Source of the DNA: NIOZ-UU13 sp035528395
GTDB lineage: Bacteria; Planctomycetota; Phycisphaerae; Sedimentisphaerales; Anaerobacaceae
DNA length: 64,000 nt
NCBI GenBank assembly: GCA_035528395.1
Contig: DATKYR010000119.1
Location: forward strand, 34,641-98,640
Reading direction: 5' to 3'
Shown: positions 9,128 through 17,477 of the stretch, in pieces
Position numbering within the stretch: position 1 is the first letter of the stretch
Layout: each line of letters opens with the position of its first letter
Translations under genes and position numbers: made by a program
The notes under the pieces: model-generated
The model's database searches: none
What the model was told of the DNA's origin: nothing
Seen by the model: the letters and a program-made list of their open reading frames with translations, nothing else

Positions 9128-9250
9128 TTGGCCGTTTTGTTTGTAATTGCCGGCACCTCCGTGCTTTCCTGCGAGAACAAGAACAGGGATTTCATAGGCA
9201 CAGGTGTTTCTTACAAACGACGGGTGTTTTGGCGTGTGGCCAGAGCATAA
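9128..9250 (+). pseudogene. Possible remnant of a small lipoprotein gene
   Basis: A 40-residue frame from TTG 9128 to the stop at 9248-9250 reads like a lipoprotein leader: LAVLFVIAGTSVLSC, a hydrophobic run ending in a lipobox LSC, then a polar ENKNRD segment. Extending the frame upstream gives Lys-Leu-Leu before it, but an in-frame TGA at 9116 removes the expected start. A GTG at 9115 followed by AAAA would give a normal lipoprotein start if two more bases were present. It is either a decayed gene, an entericidin-like mini-lipoprotein starting at TTG, or chance. Confidence 0.3.
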
Positions 9251-9282
9251 TTATTTAACTTTTTTTTACAAGGAGTACTATT

Positions 9283-12015
9283 ATGTCTAAGAAGTTGTTT
9301 TATTTGGTTACTTTCGTTTTGGTGTTGAGCCTGGTTGGTTCAAATGTAGTCTTTGGTGCCATCGAGATAGAAAGAAATATCGCTTCTTCTAACGATGACG
9401 GTGAAGCTCTCGTCGATGGCGGTGCGGATAGTCGGGGCAGCAGCGACCTTGAGATGCCGTGGGAAGGTGATGGCGCGACGGGCAACAAACAAATTATAGG
9501 TTTGCGTTTTCGTGATATCCCCCTTGAGAAAGGTGAAGAGATATCTGAAGCCTATGTGCAGTTCACGGCCGACGACCAGAAGGTGAGCGGCGCGACTGTG
9601 AATCTTATCATCAGCGGTCTATTACAGCCCAATCCCGGTGAGTTTGGAAGTGGCGAACAATTTTACGATGACAGAGATCCCAAAACGGCTGCGGAGGTCA
9701 AGTGGACCGATATACCGGATTGGACCCTCGTCATAGCAACACCCGAGTCAAGGACCCCGAATATCGCCTCTATCATCAACGAGATAATCAGCCAGAACGA
9801 CTGGACAAGCGGCAACGCCCTGATACTATTTATCAGGGACGACGAAACAAATCCCTCCACCGACATTAGAAGTGCTTTAGCTGACGGTCCGGCAAAGCTG
9901 ATTTTGAAAATTGCCGTTCCATACGCTACGGAACCGTCTCCGGCCAATGGTGCCTTACTTGAGGAAACTTGGGTTACCCTTGGCTGGGCACCTGGAAAGT
10001 CTGCGGTCTCGCACGATGTGTATATGGCAGACAATCTTGCAGATGTGGAGTCCGGTGCCGAGAGCGCATTCCAAGGCAACCAGGCCACGACGATGTTTAT
10101 TGCAGGATTTGCCGGATTTGCTTTTCCGGATGGCCTTGTGCCGGGCACGACATATTACTGGCGGGTTGACGAGGTTGAGGCCGATGGAACTACGGTCTCA
10201 GGCGAAGTCTGGAGCTTTCTGGTTCCACCCAAGAAGGCCTACAATCCCAACCCGGGTGATGGTAAAAAGAATATAGACCCGGATGTGGAGCTTAACTGGA
10301 CGGAAGGTTACGGAGCGAAACTACACACTGTTTACTTCGGCGATAATTTTGACCAGGTGAATAATGCTACCGGTGGCCAGTCTCAGGCAGCTTTAACCTA
10401 TACTCCCGGCACCCTCGAATCGGGCAAGGCATACTATTGGCGGGTCGATGAGTTCGATGTCGTTACAACGCATAAAGGCGATGTCTGGAGTTTCACAACA
10501 TTACCCGTTATCACCATTACCGACCCGAACCTTATCGGCTGGTGGATGTTTGACGAAGGTACTGGCAATACTGCCATCGATTTTTCCGGTTACGGCAATA
10601 ATGGCACGCTGGGCGGTGGCGCTCAGTGGGTAGATGGTGTCATAGGCGGCGCGCTGAATTTGGTCGACGGTGGTCATGTTATAATTGACAGTGTACTTGA
10701 TGACATAACAAGCCCCAATATTTCACTCAGTATATGGATTAAAACCACGCAGGGGAGTGAGGGAGAATTGATTGCAGCTAACACGACTGGCAGCAGTCAC
10801 CCCTTTATGTTAGGCATTCAAGGCGGTAATATCTATGTGAACGAAGATAGCGACGTAGGACAGTTCCCCCCTGCTGTCAATGACGACCAGTGGCATATGA
10901 TAACGTATGTCAGGAACGGGTCAAGAGGATATATATACGTCGATGGAGTTGAGCAAGGCAGGTATCAAGGCGGCTTCGATTTGGACGCGATAGCACGGTG
11001 GTCGATAGGAATGGAATGGGATTCTGCACCGAGCAACTTTTATAATGGCATGGTGGACGACGCCCGCTTCTACAATGCGTCACTGACGGCGGATCAGGTT
11101 AAGGAGCTTATGAGAGGTGACCCATTAGTTGCCTGGAAACCGAGCCCGGATAATAACTCAACAGTGGATATCGACGAGGCGAAGCAGCCTCTTAGCTGGT
11201 CGGCGGGAGATGCGGCATCAGAGCACGATGTGTACTTCGGCGCTGATAAAGACGCTGTAGAAAAGGCCGATGCATCTGATACGACCGGTATATATCGAGG
11301 CAGACAGGGTGCTACCAGTTACAGTATCCCCGAAGCTCTTGAATGGGCCGGAGGGCCTTACTACTGGCGAATCGACGAGAATAATACCGACGGTACTATC
11401 AGCACAGGTGGAACATGGAGCTTTTCAGTAGCCGATTATCTTATCGTGGACGATTTTGAGGACTACGACACCGGCGAAAACCAGATATGGTACGCCTGGG
11501 TAGACGGACTTGGCTACGGTATTCCGGGTACTCCGCCCTACTCTGCCGGTAACGGGTCCGGCTCTGCTGTCGGAGACGAAACCACCTATTCTTATACTGA
11601 GGAGACTATTGTTCATGGCGGCAGCCAGGCGATGCCTGTCTACTATGACAACAACCAGCAGGCCAAGCTCAAGTATTCAGAGGTGGAGATGACATTGAGC
11701 TCCTTACGAGACTGGACTAAGGAAGGTGTTGGAGTACTAACGATTTGGTTCCATGGCGTTGCGTCTAATGGTGCTGAGTCCTTGTATGTGGCTCTCAATG
11801 GCAATGCGGTAGTTACTCATGATAATCCAAATGCAGCACAGGTAGAAACCTGGACTCAATGGAATATCGACCTGCAGGCGTTTGCCGACCAGGGCGTGAA
11901 CCTGGCTAATGTCAATACGATTGCTATTGGTATTGGTAACAAGAACAATCCGTTAGCTGGTGGTTCAGGTACGATGTACATCGATGATATTCTGCTGTAT
12001 CGGCCGGCTCCATAG
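9283..12015 (+). CDS. Large secreted LamG/fibronectin-like multidomain surface protein
   Basis: A 910-aa exported protein with a Sec signal peptide (about residues 1-26). Order seen: an N-terminal beta-rich domain resembling DNRLRE-type modules (about 30-210); two Fn3-like repeats (about 215-420), each ending in a YYWRVDE...VWSF motif; a LamG/concanavalin-like domain (about 420-610, from LIGWWMFDEGTGN, with YIYVDGVEQG and GMVDDARFYNASLT); a third Fn3-like repeat (about 615-720, YYWRIDENN); and a C-terminal jelly-roll-like domain opening with VDDFEDYDTGENQIWYAWVDG. The domain order is typical of planctomycete surface proteins that bind glycans. There is no obvious C-terminal sorting signal. 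It is a single plus-strand gene closed by a strong hairpin at 12124-12156. Confidence 0.9.
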   Translation: MSKKLFYLVTFVLVLSLVGSNVVFGAIEIERNIASSNDDGEALVDGGADSRGSSDLEMPWEGDGATGNKQIIGLRFRDIPLEKGEEISEAYVQFTADDQKVSGATVNLIISGLLQPNPGEFGSGEQFYDDRDPKTAAEVKWTDIPDWTLVIATPESRTPNIASIINEIISQNDWTSGNALILFIRDDETNPSTDIRSALADGPAKLILKIAVPYATEPSPANGALLEETWVTLGWAPGKSAVSHDVYMADNLADVESGAESAFQGNQATTMFIAGFAGFAFPDGLVPGTTYYWRVDEVEADGTTVSGEVWSFLVPPKKAYNPNPGDGKKNIDPDVELNWTEGYGAKLHTVYFGDNFDQVNNATGGQSQAALTYTPGTLESGKAYYWRVDEFDVVTTHKGDVWSFTTLPVITITDPNLIGWWMFDEGTGNTAIDFSGYGNNGTLGGGAQWVDGVIGGALNLVDGGHVIIDSVLDDITSPNISLSIWIKTTQGSEGELIAANTTGSSHPFMLGIQGGNIYVNEDSDVGQFPPAVNDDQWHMITYVRNGSRGYIYVDGVEQGRYQGGFDLDAIARWSIGMEWDSAPSNFYNGMVDDARFYNASLTADQVKELMRGDPLVAWKPSPDNNSTVDIDEAKQPLSWSAGDAASEHDVYFGADKDAVEKADASDTTGIYRGRQGATSYSIPEALEWAGGPYYWRIDENNTDGTISTGGTWSFSVADYLIVDDFEDYDTGENQIWYAWVDGLGYGIPGTPPYSAGNGSGSAVGDETTYSYTEETIVHGGSQAMPVYYDNNQQAKLKYSEVEMTLSSLRDWTKEGVGVLTIWFHGVASNGAESLYVALNGNAVVTHDNPNAAQVETWTQWNIDLQAFADQGVNLANVNTIAIGIGNKNNPLAGGSGTMYIDDILLYRPAP

Positions 12016-12123
12016 CAAGAAGCACCGGAAGCCATAAATGATAGTTGATCGTTTGCAGTGACAGACGATGGCCAAACGGATTTGTATAACTTGTACCTGC
12101 GGTTACGCAAGTGCAGACAATTC

Positions 12124-12162
12124 GGGGCTTATACCGAATGATTCGGTATAGGCCCCTTCTTT
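12124..12162 (+). terminator. Rho-independent terminator of the LamG gene
   Basis: A long near-perfect hairpin (GGGGCTTATACCGAAT pairing with ATTCGGTATAGGCCCC) is followed by TTCTTT. It lies about 110 bases after the LamG stop codon. Confidence 0.75.
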
Positions 12163-12235
12163 AAATAGTAAACTACTACCGCCTGAAGGCGAGTGATTTT
12201 CTCCCATTCCCCGAATGGGACATTAAGGGATCTAT

Positions 12236-12266
12236 AAAAAAGGCCGCTTTGAAAAGCGGCCTTTTT
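12236..12266. terminator. Bidirectional rho-independent terminator
   Basis: AAAAAGGCCGCTTT and AAGCGGCCTTTTT form a perfect GC-rich stem with a short GAA loop and A/T tracts on both sides. It can stop transcription from the LamG gene (+) and from the recombinase gene ending at 12336 (-). Together with the hairpin at 12124 it fills most of the gene-free stretch 12016-12335. Confidence 0.85.
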
Positions 12267-12335
12267 ACTCGCCGTTAAGAATAACCTCAAACAATTTTTA
12301 TAGTTCGGCCTTTGGTTCTGTTAATAACACAAATC

Positions 12336-13391
12336 TCAGAAGCCATTATTTTCCTGGTGCTCGCCGTTGTCACCGCTTCGTGGATGTGCGTTTTCATATA
12401 CGTCTTTGAGCTTTGTTGTCGTAAGATGCGTGTAAATCTGAGTCGTTGACAGCGACTGATGACCGAGCAGCTCCTGGACACTTCTTAGGTCCGCACCATT
12501 GTTTAACATATGCGTTGCAAAACTGTGACGCAGGGTATGTGGGCTGATGGCCGGGTCCAGTCCTGCCATCTTAAGATATTTGTCCATCTTACGACGGACG
12601 CTGCGGGTGCTGAGCCGTTTGCCGTGTTTGTTGACGAATAAAACTTTGGAATCAAAATTGCCGTTATTTTGTGCCCGTTTATTCCTGAACTCCATATAGT
12701 GCTGAATGACCTGCAAGGCGGATGAGCCGATAGGTGCGATTCTTTCCTTTTTGCCTTTGCCTCTGACATGCACGATCTCGCCAAGGAAGTCTATATCATC
12801 CATATTTAGCGCTACAAGCTCGCTGACTCTTATGCCGGTGCTGTAAAGCGTCTCCAGAATGGCTCTGTCTCTGGCACCGAGCCAGTTATCCTGTGGTGGC
12901 GTATCGAGTAATTTCTTTACTTCTTCATACTCAAGAAATCGCGGCAGCTTCTTGTCCTGTTTTGGAGTTCTGACGGCTACTACCGGATTGGAGGTGACCT
13001 GGTTTCTTTTAACAAGGAACTTGTAAAAGCTCCGCAGGGTAGCCAGTTTGCGGGCTATGGTCGCTTTGGAATACTGCTTCTCATTAAGAAAAGCAAGATA
13101 AGCCCTGACGACATCTGTCCCTGCTGAAAGAAGTAACTGGTCGACTTTCAGATTAACGTGTGTTGCCACGGCCGTGGCCGAGCCACCCTGTTCCTCTGTC
13201 GGTGACATCAACTCGGTATGCGGCGGGCTGCCGATCGACTCGGTATGCAGCGGTCTGCCGTCAGAAAAACCAATCAGAAACTCACCATACTGGTTCAGGT
13301 CGGCGCCATAACATTTGGCTGTGTGCTCGGAGAAACGCCTTTCAAATCTCAGGTAATCTAAAAACTTTTGGACTGTTGTACTTTCTTCCAT
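12336..13391 (-). CDS. Tyrosine recombinase of the XerC/XerD type, with an N-terminal insertion
   Basis: A 351-aa site-specific recombinase. The C-terminal catalytic domain has all six family residues in place: Arg in STGIRVSEL, Lys in VRGKGKKER, HTLRH (His, Arg), HQSLSTTQIYTH (His then the nucleophilic Tyr). The N-terminal SAM-like DNA-binding domain starts normally (FLDYLRFERRFSEHT) but carries a stretch of about 38 extra residues (about 43-80) that includes the repeated motif PLHTE/PPHTE. Typical XerC/D are about 300 aa, so the insert explains the excess. There is no phage context, so chromosome dimer resolution is the likely role. The start is the ATG at 13391. Confidence 0.9.
   Translation of the reverse strand: MEESTTVQKFLDYLRFERRFSEHTAKCYGADLNQYGEFLIGFSDGRPLHTESIGSPPHTELMSPTEEQGGSATAVATHVNLKVDQLLLSAGTDVVRAYLAFLNEKQYSKATIARKLATLRSFYKFLVKRNQVTSNPVVAVRTPKQDKKLPRFLEYEEVKKLLDTPPQDNWLGARDRAILETLYSTGIRVSELVALNMDDIDFLGEIVHVRGKGKKERIAPIGSSALQVIQHYMEFRNKRAQNNGNFDSKVLFVNKHGKRLSTRSVRRKMDKYLKMAGLDPAISPHTLRHSFATHMLNNGADLRSVQELLGHQSLSTTQIYTHLTTTKLKDVYENAHPRSGDNGEHQENNGF
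13152..13265 (-). repeat. In-frame repeat-derived insert within the xer gene
   Basis: DNA coding for residues 43-80 contains two near-identical 23-base units (CTCGGTATGCGGCGGGCTGCC and CTCGGTATGCAGCGGTCTGCC) and a palindromic GCCACGGCCGTGGC core. The palindrome and duplication look like a small repeat element that entered the gene without breaking the frame. Confidence 0.5.
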
Positions 13392-13483
13392 AATATACCT
13401 ATCTGTTTAATCTTGTCGGGGGTTTTCTTAACTTTCTAAAATCACAATTGTGTTCATTTCTATCTTGACAAATTCCTTCCGGA

Positions 13484-13741
13484 TTAGTTCGCATGAAGTT
13501 GGGCATCTGTATTTTCGCCTTCGCCTAAGAGTTCGTCTGCCTTGCCAATTAGCGACTGTGTCAGTTTGAAACTCAGCACGGCTGCATCAAACCAATCGAA
13601 ATCTGTCTGCTTATCTTTTGCCTGCTCAATCAGAGCATCCAAAAGCTCGTCTTCGGCGCCGTCCTCGTAACGAAATATAAACTTCTCTACCCCTTTGTTC
13701 AAAACCAGTTGTCGCTTCATTATTTTCATCATTAAAGGCAT
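13484..13741 (-). CDS. Hypothetical small acidic protein
   Basis: An 85-aa protein of unknown function, or 78 aa if the ATG at 13720 is used; the later start removes a Met-rich leader. The sequence is acidic and probably all-helical or mixed (KFIFRYEDGAEDELLDALIEQAKD), with a FDWFDAAVLSF segment. It lies about 90 bp upstream of the recombinase gene on the same strand. The base composition and codon use look like real coding sequence. No family is recognised. Confidence 0.6.
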   Translation of the reverse strand: MPLMMKIMKRQLVLNKGVEKFIFRYEDGAEDELLDALIEQAKDKQTDFDWFDAAVLSFKLTQSLIGKADELLGEGENTDAQLHAN

Positions 13742-14018
13742 CTCTAACTTTAGGCAAAATCGGTTGACAAATATAGTCCGTTAAGTATTGCTATAAACAC
13801 CTATGTTTGTTATCGGCCTAAAAACAACTTACTAAAGCCCAAACTTTAATTTTCTTAAACAAATGTGATAAAATCGACACTGTGAAAAACACTACAACGC
13901 TTTTATCGGCCAATAAGACTTTGAGCTTTACTAAAATGAATGCGAATGTTGCCGGATTGAGGTTATATTTGGATATATTTCGTATTGTCTGACCGCTGGA
14001 GGATAGAGGGCTTGGCTC

Positions 14019-14951
14019 TTAATTGACCTTGAAGAAGATTCTTCCGTCTTTTTTTTCGGAGTGAATAATCCCCTTGTGTTGAAGACCGGTGACATATTTC
14101 AACGCTTCGTTACGGCCGATGCCCAGGCCTGAGCATATGTCATCCAGCGAGCAAGGCCTGCGTTTCAGTATTGATAATACATCTTCGGCTTTATTTTCGA
14201 GGCCCCTGCCGTGGTGGCTCAGTGAAAAATCAGCTACGACCTCACACTTCGGGCCCAGGCGTGCAGCTATAGCCTGCAGTTTTTCGGCATCCAGTCTCTT
14301 GATGTCGGCCTGGGCCGTGGGTCGAACGGCTGTATTAAGCTGAACTTTGTCGGGACGAATGAGTTCGATAGCATCCCTGATTTTAGAAATTTGCTCGACA
14401 TCGGTATTTAGACCCTCGACAAAAAACACTTCAAGCCATATCCGGCCGGCAAATTTTTCTCTGAATGCGCATAATCCCGAAATCAGGTTTTCGATACTAA
14501 TATCGTTGTGTGGCTGATTTATTCTCCGGAAAGTCTGTTCATCACCGGCGTCCAAGGAGGGCATTACTACATCAGCCTTTGCGCAATCTGCCCGCACATC
14601 TTCTTTGTACAGCAGTGTGCCGTTGGTTAATATAGCCACGGGAATCTCGGTAATTTTTTTTATGCCGTCGATAAGTTCGCCAAGCCGTAAATTCAACGTT
14701 GGCTCACCGGAACCCGCGATAGTGATAAAATCAGCTTCCAGGCCTTCAGCCAGAGTCTCTCTCAGCTCAGCCAGGATAGGCTCGATGGGTCCATAGTCCT
14801 TTCGCTCTATAGTCCTGTCGGTGGTTTTGCCAAGCTGGCAATAGACACAGTCCAGCGTACAGACCTTGAACGGCACGATATCAACGCCGTAACTTCGTCC
14901 CAGCCTTCGCGAAGGCACCGGCCCATAGAAATATTTTTTCTCACCAGCCAT
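14019..14951 (-). CDS. Radical SAM protein (COG0731-like) with a C-terminal winged-helix domain
   Basis: A 310-aa radical S-adenosylmethionine protein. The cluster-binding CxxxCxxC motif is CTLDCVYC (Cys31, 35, 38), preceded by the PVPSRRLGRSYGVD stretch typical of the COG0731 (wyosine-synthetase-like) group. A TIM-barrel core to about residue 230 includes GSGEPTL. The last 70 residues or so (KAEDVLSILKRRPCSLDDI onward) look like a winged helix-turn-helix. The family is common in bacteria with no firm assigned reaction; archaeal relatives modify tRNA. The gene starts four bases after the kdsA stop, so the two are probably co-transcribed. Confidence 0.88.
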   Translation of the reverse strand: MAGEKKYFYGPVPSRRLGRSYGVDIVPFKVCTLDCVYCQLGKTTDRTIERKDYGPIEPILAELRETLAEGLEADFITIAGSGEPTLNLRLGELIDGIKKITEIPVAILTNGTLLYKEDVRADCAKADVVMPSLDAGDEQTFRRINQPHNDISIENLISGLCAFREKFAGRIWLEVFFVEGLNTDVEQISKIRDAIELIRPDKVQLNTAVRPTAQADIKRLDAEKLQAIAARLGPKCEVVADFSLSHHGRGLENKAEDVLSILKRRPCSLDDICSGLGIGRNEALKYVTGLQHKGIIHSEKKDGRIFFKVN

Positions 14952-14954
14952 TTT

Positions 14955-15770
14955 TTATCGGTGTACGACCTCGAATATTTCTTTACAGATTTTCAGTAAA
15001 TCTTCGAGCCAGTCCATCGGCATAATGCAGGCGGCGTCTGATTTTGACTTTTCCGGCTCGGCATGGACTTCGATAAAAAGGCCATTGGCGCCGGCTGCAA
15101 CTGCCGCTTTGGCAAGTATTGGGGCCATTTCACGTCGGCCTGCGCTGGCGTTGCCGAGTCCGCCGGGCTGCTGCGTACTGTGGGTGGCATCGAAAACAAC
15201 CGGATAACCCAGCTTCTTCATCTGCTCAATAGCTGTCATATCGTTGACCAATCGATTGTAGCCGAAAAATGTGCCCCGTTCTGTAAGTGTTATTTTTTCG
15301 TTGTCACAGGCACGAATCTTCTCGACCACATTTTTCATCTCAGCGGGAGAAAGGAACTGGCCTTTCTTTACATTTACCGGTTTGCCTGTTCGTGCACAGG
15401 CACAAAGCAAATCAGTCTGTCGGCACAGAAAAGCAGGCACCTGGAGACAATCCACAATCTCGCCGGCCACAGCGGCCTGTGCCGGCTCGTGGATATCGGT
15501 CATAACAGGCAGGTTGGTCTGGCGACGGACCGCTTCGAGAATCTCCAAACCTTTCTCAATGCCCGGCCCACGGAAGCTGTTCAAGCTGGAGCGATTGGCC
15601 TTGTCGAAACTGGCCTTGAAAATTATTCCAACTTTGGTCTTCGCACCAATATCGAAAAGTCTATTCGCAATATCCAGACAGCAGCTTTCGCTCTCAATAA
15701 CACAAGGACCTGCCATTACGAATAAGGGCGCATCCAAACCAATCTCGACTTCACCAATTTTGAAATTCAT
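14955..15770 (-). CDS. kdsA: 3-deoxy-8-phosphooctulonate (KDO-8-phosphate) synthase
   Basis: A 271-aa cytoplasmic enzyme that joins phosphoenolpyruvate to arabinose 5-phosphate to make KDO-8-phosphate for lipopolysaccharide. Full-length for the family. Signature stretches are AGPCVIESE near residue 20, FKASFDKANRSS, DIHEPAQ, PAFLCRQTDL, KKGQFLSPAEM, and the final FDATHSTQQPG. The cysteine in AGPC, present in the metal-dependent and other classes alike, is kept. The presence of kdsA supports an outer membrane with lipid A-type core. It heads a tight pair with the downstream radical SAM gene and is separated from the lipid kinase gene upstream by a palindromic element at 15786-15945. Confidence 0.97.
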   Translation of the reverse strand: MNFKIGEVEIGLDAPLFVMAGPCVIESESCCLDIANRLFDIGAKTKVGIIFKASFDKANRSSLNSFRGPGIEKGLEILEAVRRQTNLPVMTDIHEPAQAAVAGEIVDCLQVPAFLCRQTDLLCACARTGKPVNVKKGQFLSPAEMKNVVEKIRACDNEKITLTERGTFFGYNRLVNDMTAIEQMKKLGYPVVFDATHSTQQPGGLGNASAGRREMAPILAKAAVAAGANGLFIEVHAEPEKSKSDAACIMPMDWLEDLLKICKEIFEVVHR

Positions 15771-15785
15771 TTTACTTATACATTG

Positions 15786-15945
15786 CGATATAGTGCCTAA
15801 AGTGACAGCTTTGCTGTCATTCTGAACGCAGCGCAGCGAAGTGAAGAATCTCTTTTTCGTTGGCCAGATCCTTCGGCTTCGCCTCAGAGCTTGCCCTGAG
15901 CTTGCCGAAGGGATGACACTTACGTGTCACTTTAGGCACTTTATA
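15786..15945. repeat. MITE-like palindromic element with 16-bp perfect terminal inverted repeats
   Basis: AGTGCCTAAAGTGACA (15792-15807) is the exact reverse complement of 15925-15940; the similarity runs a few bases further on each side (GATATA/TATATC). Between them are sequences common in dispersed bacterial repeats, such as CCCTGAGCTTGCCGAAGGG and GCAGCGCAGCGAAGTGAAG. The whole is about 155 bases with no reading frame. Related AAAGTGCCTAAAGTGAGC sequence occurs at about 34200. Confidence 0.75.
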
Positions 15946-16890
15946 TCATCCTATTGCTCTGATAATTCTTGTTCTTATACCTGCCGGTTTGGCGCCTTCG
16001 GGCACTATACAATTGACAGCCTGTGGTATCACCTTGATTTGTACGGGCAAAGTCGGCCCAGGGTCGCCGTCAATTTCAGTCATTATTGAACCGGTGTCGG
16101 AGCTTACAAGAATGTTTTTGCCCTGCCGATAAATAACATCGCCGGTATCGGCATGGTGCTTGAGGACAGTCATCACTGAATGCTTGACCAGGTGAAGCTG
16201 AGAGGCACATTTATAAACGCACACGTCCAGCAAACCGTCGCTGAAATCGGCATAGTGCAATACCTGAAGGCCTACAGCATATCTTGAAATGTTTCCGACA
16301 AAAACCAAACCGGGGCCGTCGAAAATCTCTTCTCCGTCAACCTCTACTTTCATAGGGTCAAATTTATAGTTCCAGAACGTTCGCCATATCGGCCAGAAAT
16401 AATCGAAGTGGTCTATATGTCCCTTTCGCTGCTCGCTGACCCGTTTGACCACTTCGCCGTCGAATCCAAACCCGGCTATAGAAGTAAAACATTTCCCATT
16501 TGCACTTCCTAAGTCCAGAGGCCGAATGTATTCTGCTTCAAATGTCCTTATTATTGTTTTTAGTTTTTCATCAAAACCTAATTCATTTGCCAGCAGATTT
16601 TCCGTTCCGTGGGGTACTATCAGCAAAGGCTTGTCACTGCCTTCCAGGCCGTGCGCGACCTCTCTGACGGTACCGTCACCGCCGACAACGACGACCATTG
16701 CACAGTCGTAATCAATCGCTGCATCGGTGGCCAGTTCACAGGCATTTTCCAAAGAAGTGGTCAGACTAACCCTGACCTCGAATCCCCTTTTGACGAGGTA
16801 TTGCTCAAATCGGCGTCCGGTCAATTTACTGCCGGTGGCGCCGGACTTGGGATTTACGATAGAAGCAATGTAACCATCATCCGGTTTCAT
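15946..16890 (-). CDS. Diacylglycerol kinase family lipid kinase (YegS/BmrU type)
   Basis: A 314-aa predicted lipid kinase. The nucleotide-binding signature GGDGTVREV (about residues 69-77) is intact, preceded by VNPKSG near the start and followed by PHGTENLLANEL, which corresponds to the conserved PxGTxND-like loop with Glu/Asn. The C-terminal half has the beta-sandwich features of the family (DGEVVKRV, DFSDGLLDVCV). In bacteria these enzymes phosphorylate diacylglycerol or related lipids. The ATG overlaps the stop of the CYTH gene by four bases (ATGA), indicating translational coupling. Confidence 0.9.
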   Translation of the reverse strand: MKPDDGYIASIVNPKSGATGSKLTGRRFEQYLVKRGFEVRVSLTTSLENACELATDAAIDYDCAMVVVVGGDGTVREVAHGLEGSDKPLLIVPHGTENLLANELGFDEKLKTIIRTFEAEYIRPLDLGSANGKCFTSIAGFGFDGEVVKRVSEQRKGHIDHFDYFWPIWRTFWNYKFDPMKVEVDGEEIFDGPGLVFVGNISRYAVGLQVLHYADFSDGLLDVCVYKCASQLHLVKHSVMTVLKHHADTGDVIYRQGKNILVSSDTGSIMTEIDGDPGPTLPVQIKVIPQAVNCIVPEGAKPAGIRTRIIRAIG

Positions 16891-17465
16891 AATTGCGGCT
16901 CTGAGCTTTCATAATAAACTGCCTTGTCCTCTTTGTTCTGCTGTTGGAGTTGCTCCTTCATCAAGGCCGCATAGCTTTTCGCAATGTGCGGCAAATCAGT
17001 CAGTCCCAAACTCTTTTGCACAGTGGTTATTTTTTCTTCGTCATGTCCTTCTATTTCCACAAAATCACCTAACAGTGGCAAGCGGTCCAAAGCAACTTCG
17101 CAATCACCAAGCTGCCAAACGCAACGTTTTTTTTCGATAGCCAAAACCTGCTCGTACCCTAATGCCGAAAGCAGCTTGCGGACTGAATCGGCGTCCTTGA
17201 TTTCGAATTCTATCTCCTGCCTTCTTTTGAAGTTGCTTTTTTCTTTGGTGCCTTTATAAGTCAAAAAAAAGCTCTCGCCTTTTCCAACCATTTGCTTGCG
17301 TAATCGAAGACATCTGTCGCTTTTGGTCAGTATTGAATTTACATCATCAAAAAAGCAATCAATCTGTAGCTGCTCTGCTTGGAACTCAGCACCGAGGCCG
17401 GTCAGCTTATGCTCTATTTCCTCTAACGAATCAACCTTTAGCTTCGCTTCGATCTCAGTAGGCAT
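16887..17465 (-). CDS. CYTH-domain protein (class IV adenylate cyclase / triphosphatase-like)
   Basis: A 192-aa CYTH domain protein. The defining ExExK motif is EIEAK at the very start, which fits the ATG at 17465 better than the one three codons upstream. Basic and acidic strand motifs follow (CLRLRKQ, FLTYKG, RQEIEFEI), then VALDRLPLLGDFVEIEG with the closing acidic residues of the tunnel. Such proteins bind triphosphates and may be thiamine triphosphatases, inorganic triphosphatases or CyaB-type cyclases; the sequence does not decide. It lies between a membrane subtilase (13-bp gap) and a lipid kinase (overlap). Confidence 0.88.
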   Translation of the reverse strand: MPTEIEAKLKVDSLEEIEHKLTGLGAEFQAEQLQIDCFFDDVNSILTKSDRCLRLRKQMVGKGESFFLTYKGTKEKSNFKRRQEIEFEIKDADSVRKLLSALGYEQVLAIEKKRCVWQLGDCEVALDRLPLLGDFVEIEGHDEEKITTVQKSLGLTDLPHIAKSYAALMKEQLQQQNKEDKAVYYESSEPQL

Positions 17466-17477
17466 CAGTTCCATCCA

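Larger units (their letters stand above)
8390..9282. other. 893-bp intergenic region upstream of the LamG protein gene
   Basis: This stretch separates divergent genes and probably holds the promoter and a long leader of the LamG gene. It contains a sigma70-like promoter (8722-8751), three hairpins (TACCCGCGTAGGCGGGTA near 8800, ATTAGCTT..AAGCTAAT near 8835-8857, ATTCCCGCGGAAGCGGGAAT at 8904-8923), and a decayed-looking lipoprotein reading frame at 9128-9250. An orphan AAGGAGG near 9060 has no reading frame worth calling after it. The first 300 bases are AT-rich and featureless. Confidence 0.5.

Noticed and set aside
12336..13391. Tyrosine recombinase as a prophage or integron integrase
   Set aside because: No phage genes, attachment-site pair or cassette array surround it, and its layout fits a chromosomal XerC/D protein.
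15063..15725. 220-codon plus-strand frame opposite kdsA
   Set aside because: It is antisense to a full-length kdsA and has no sign of independent coding.
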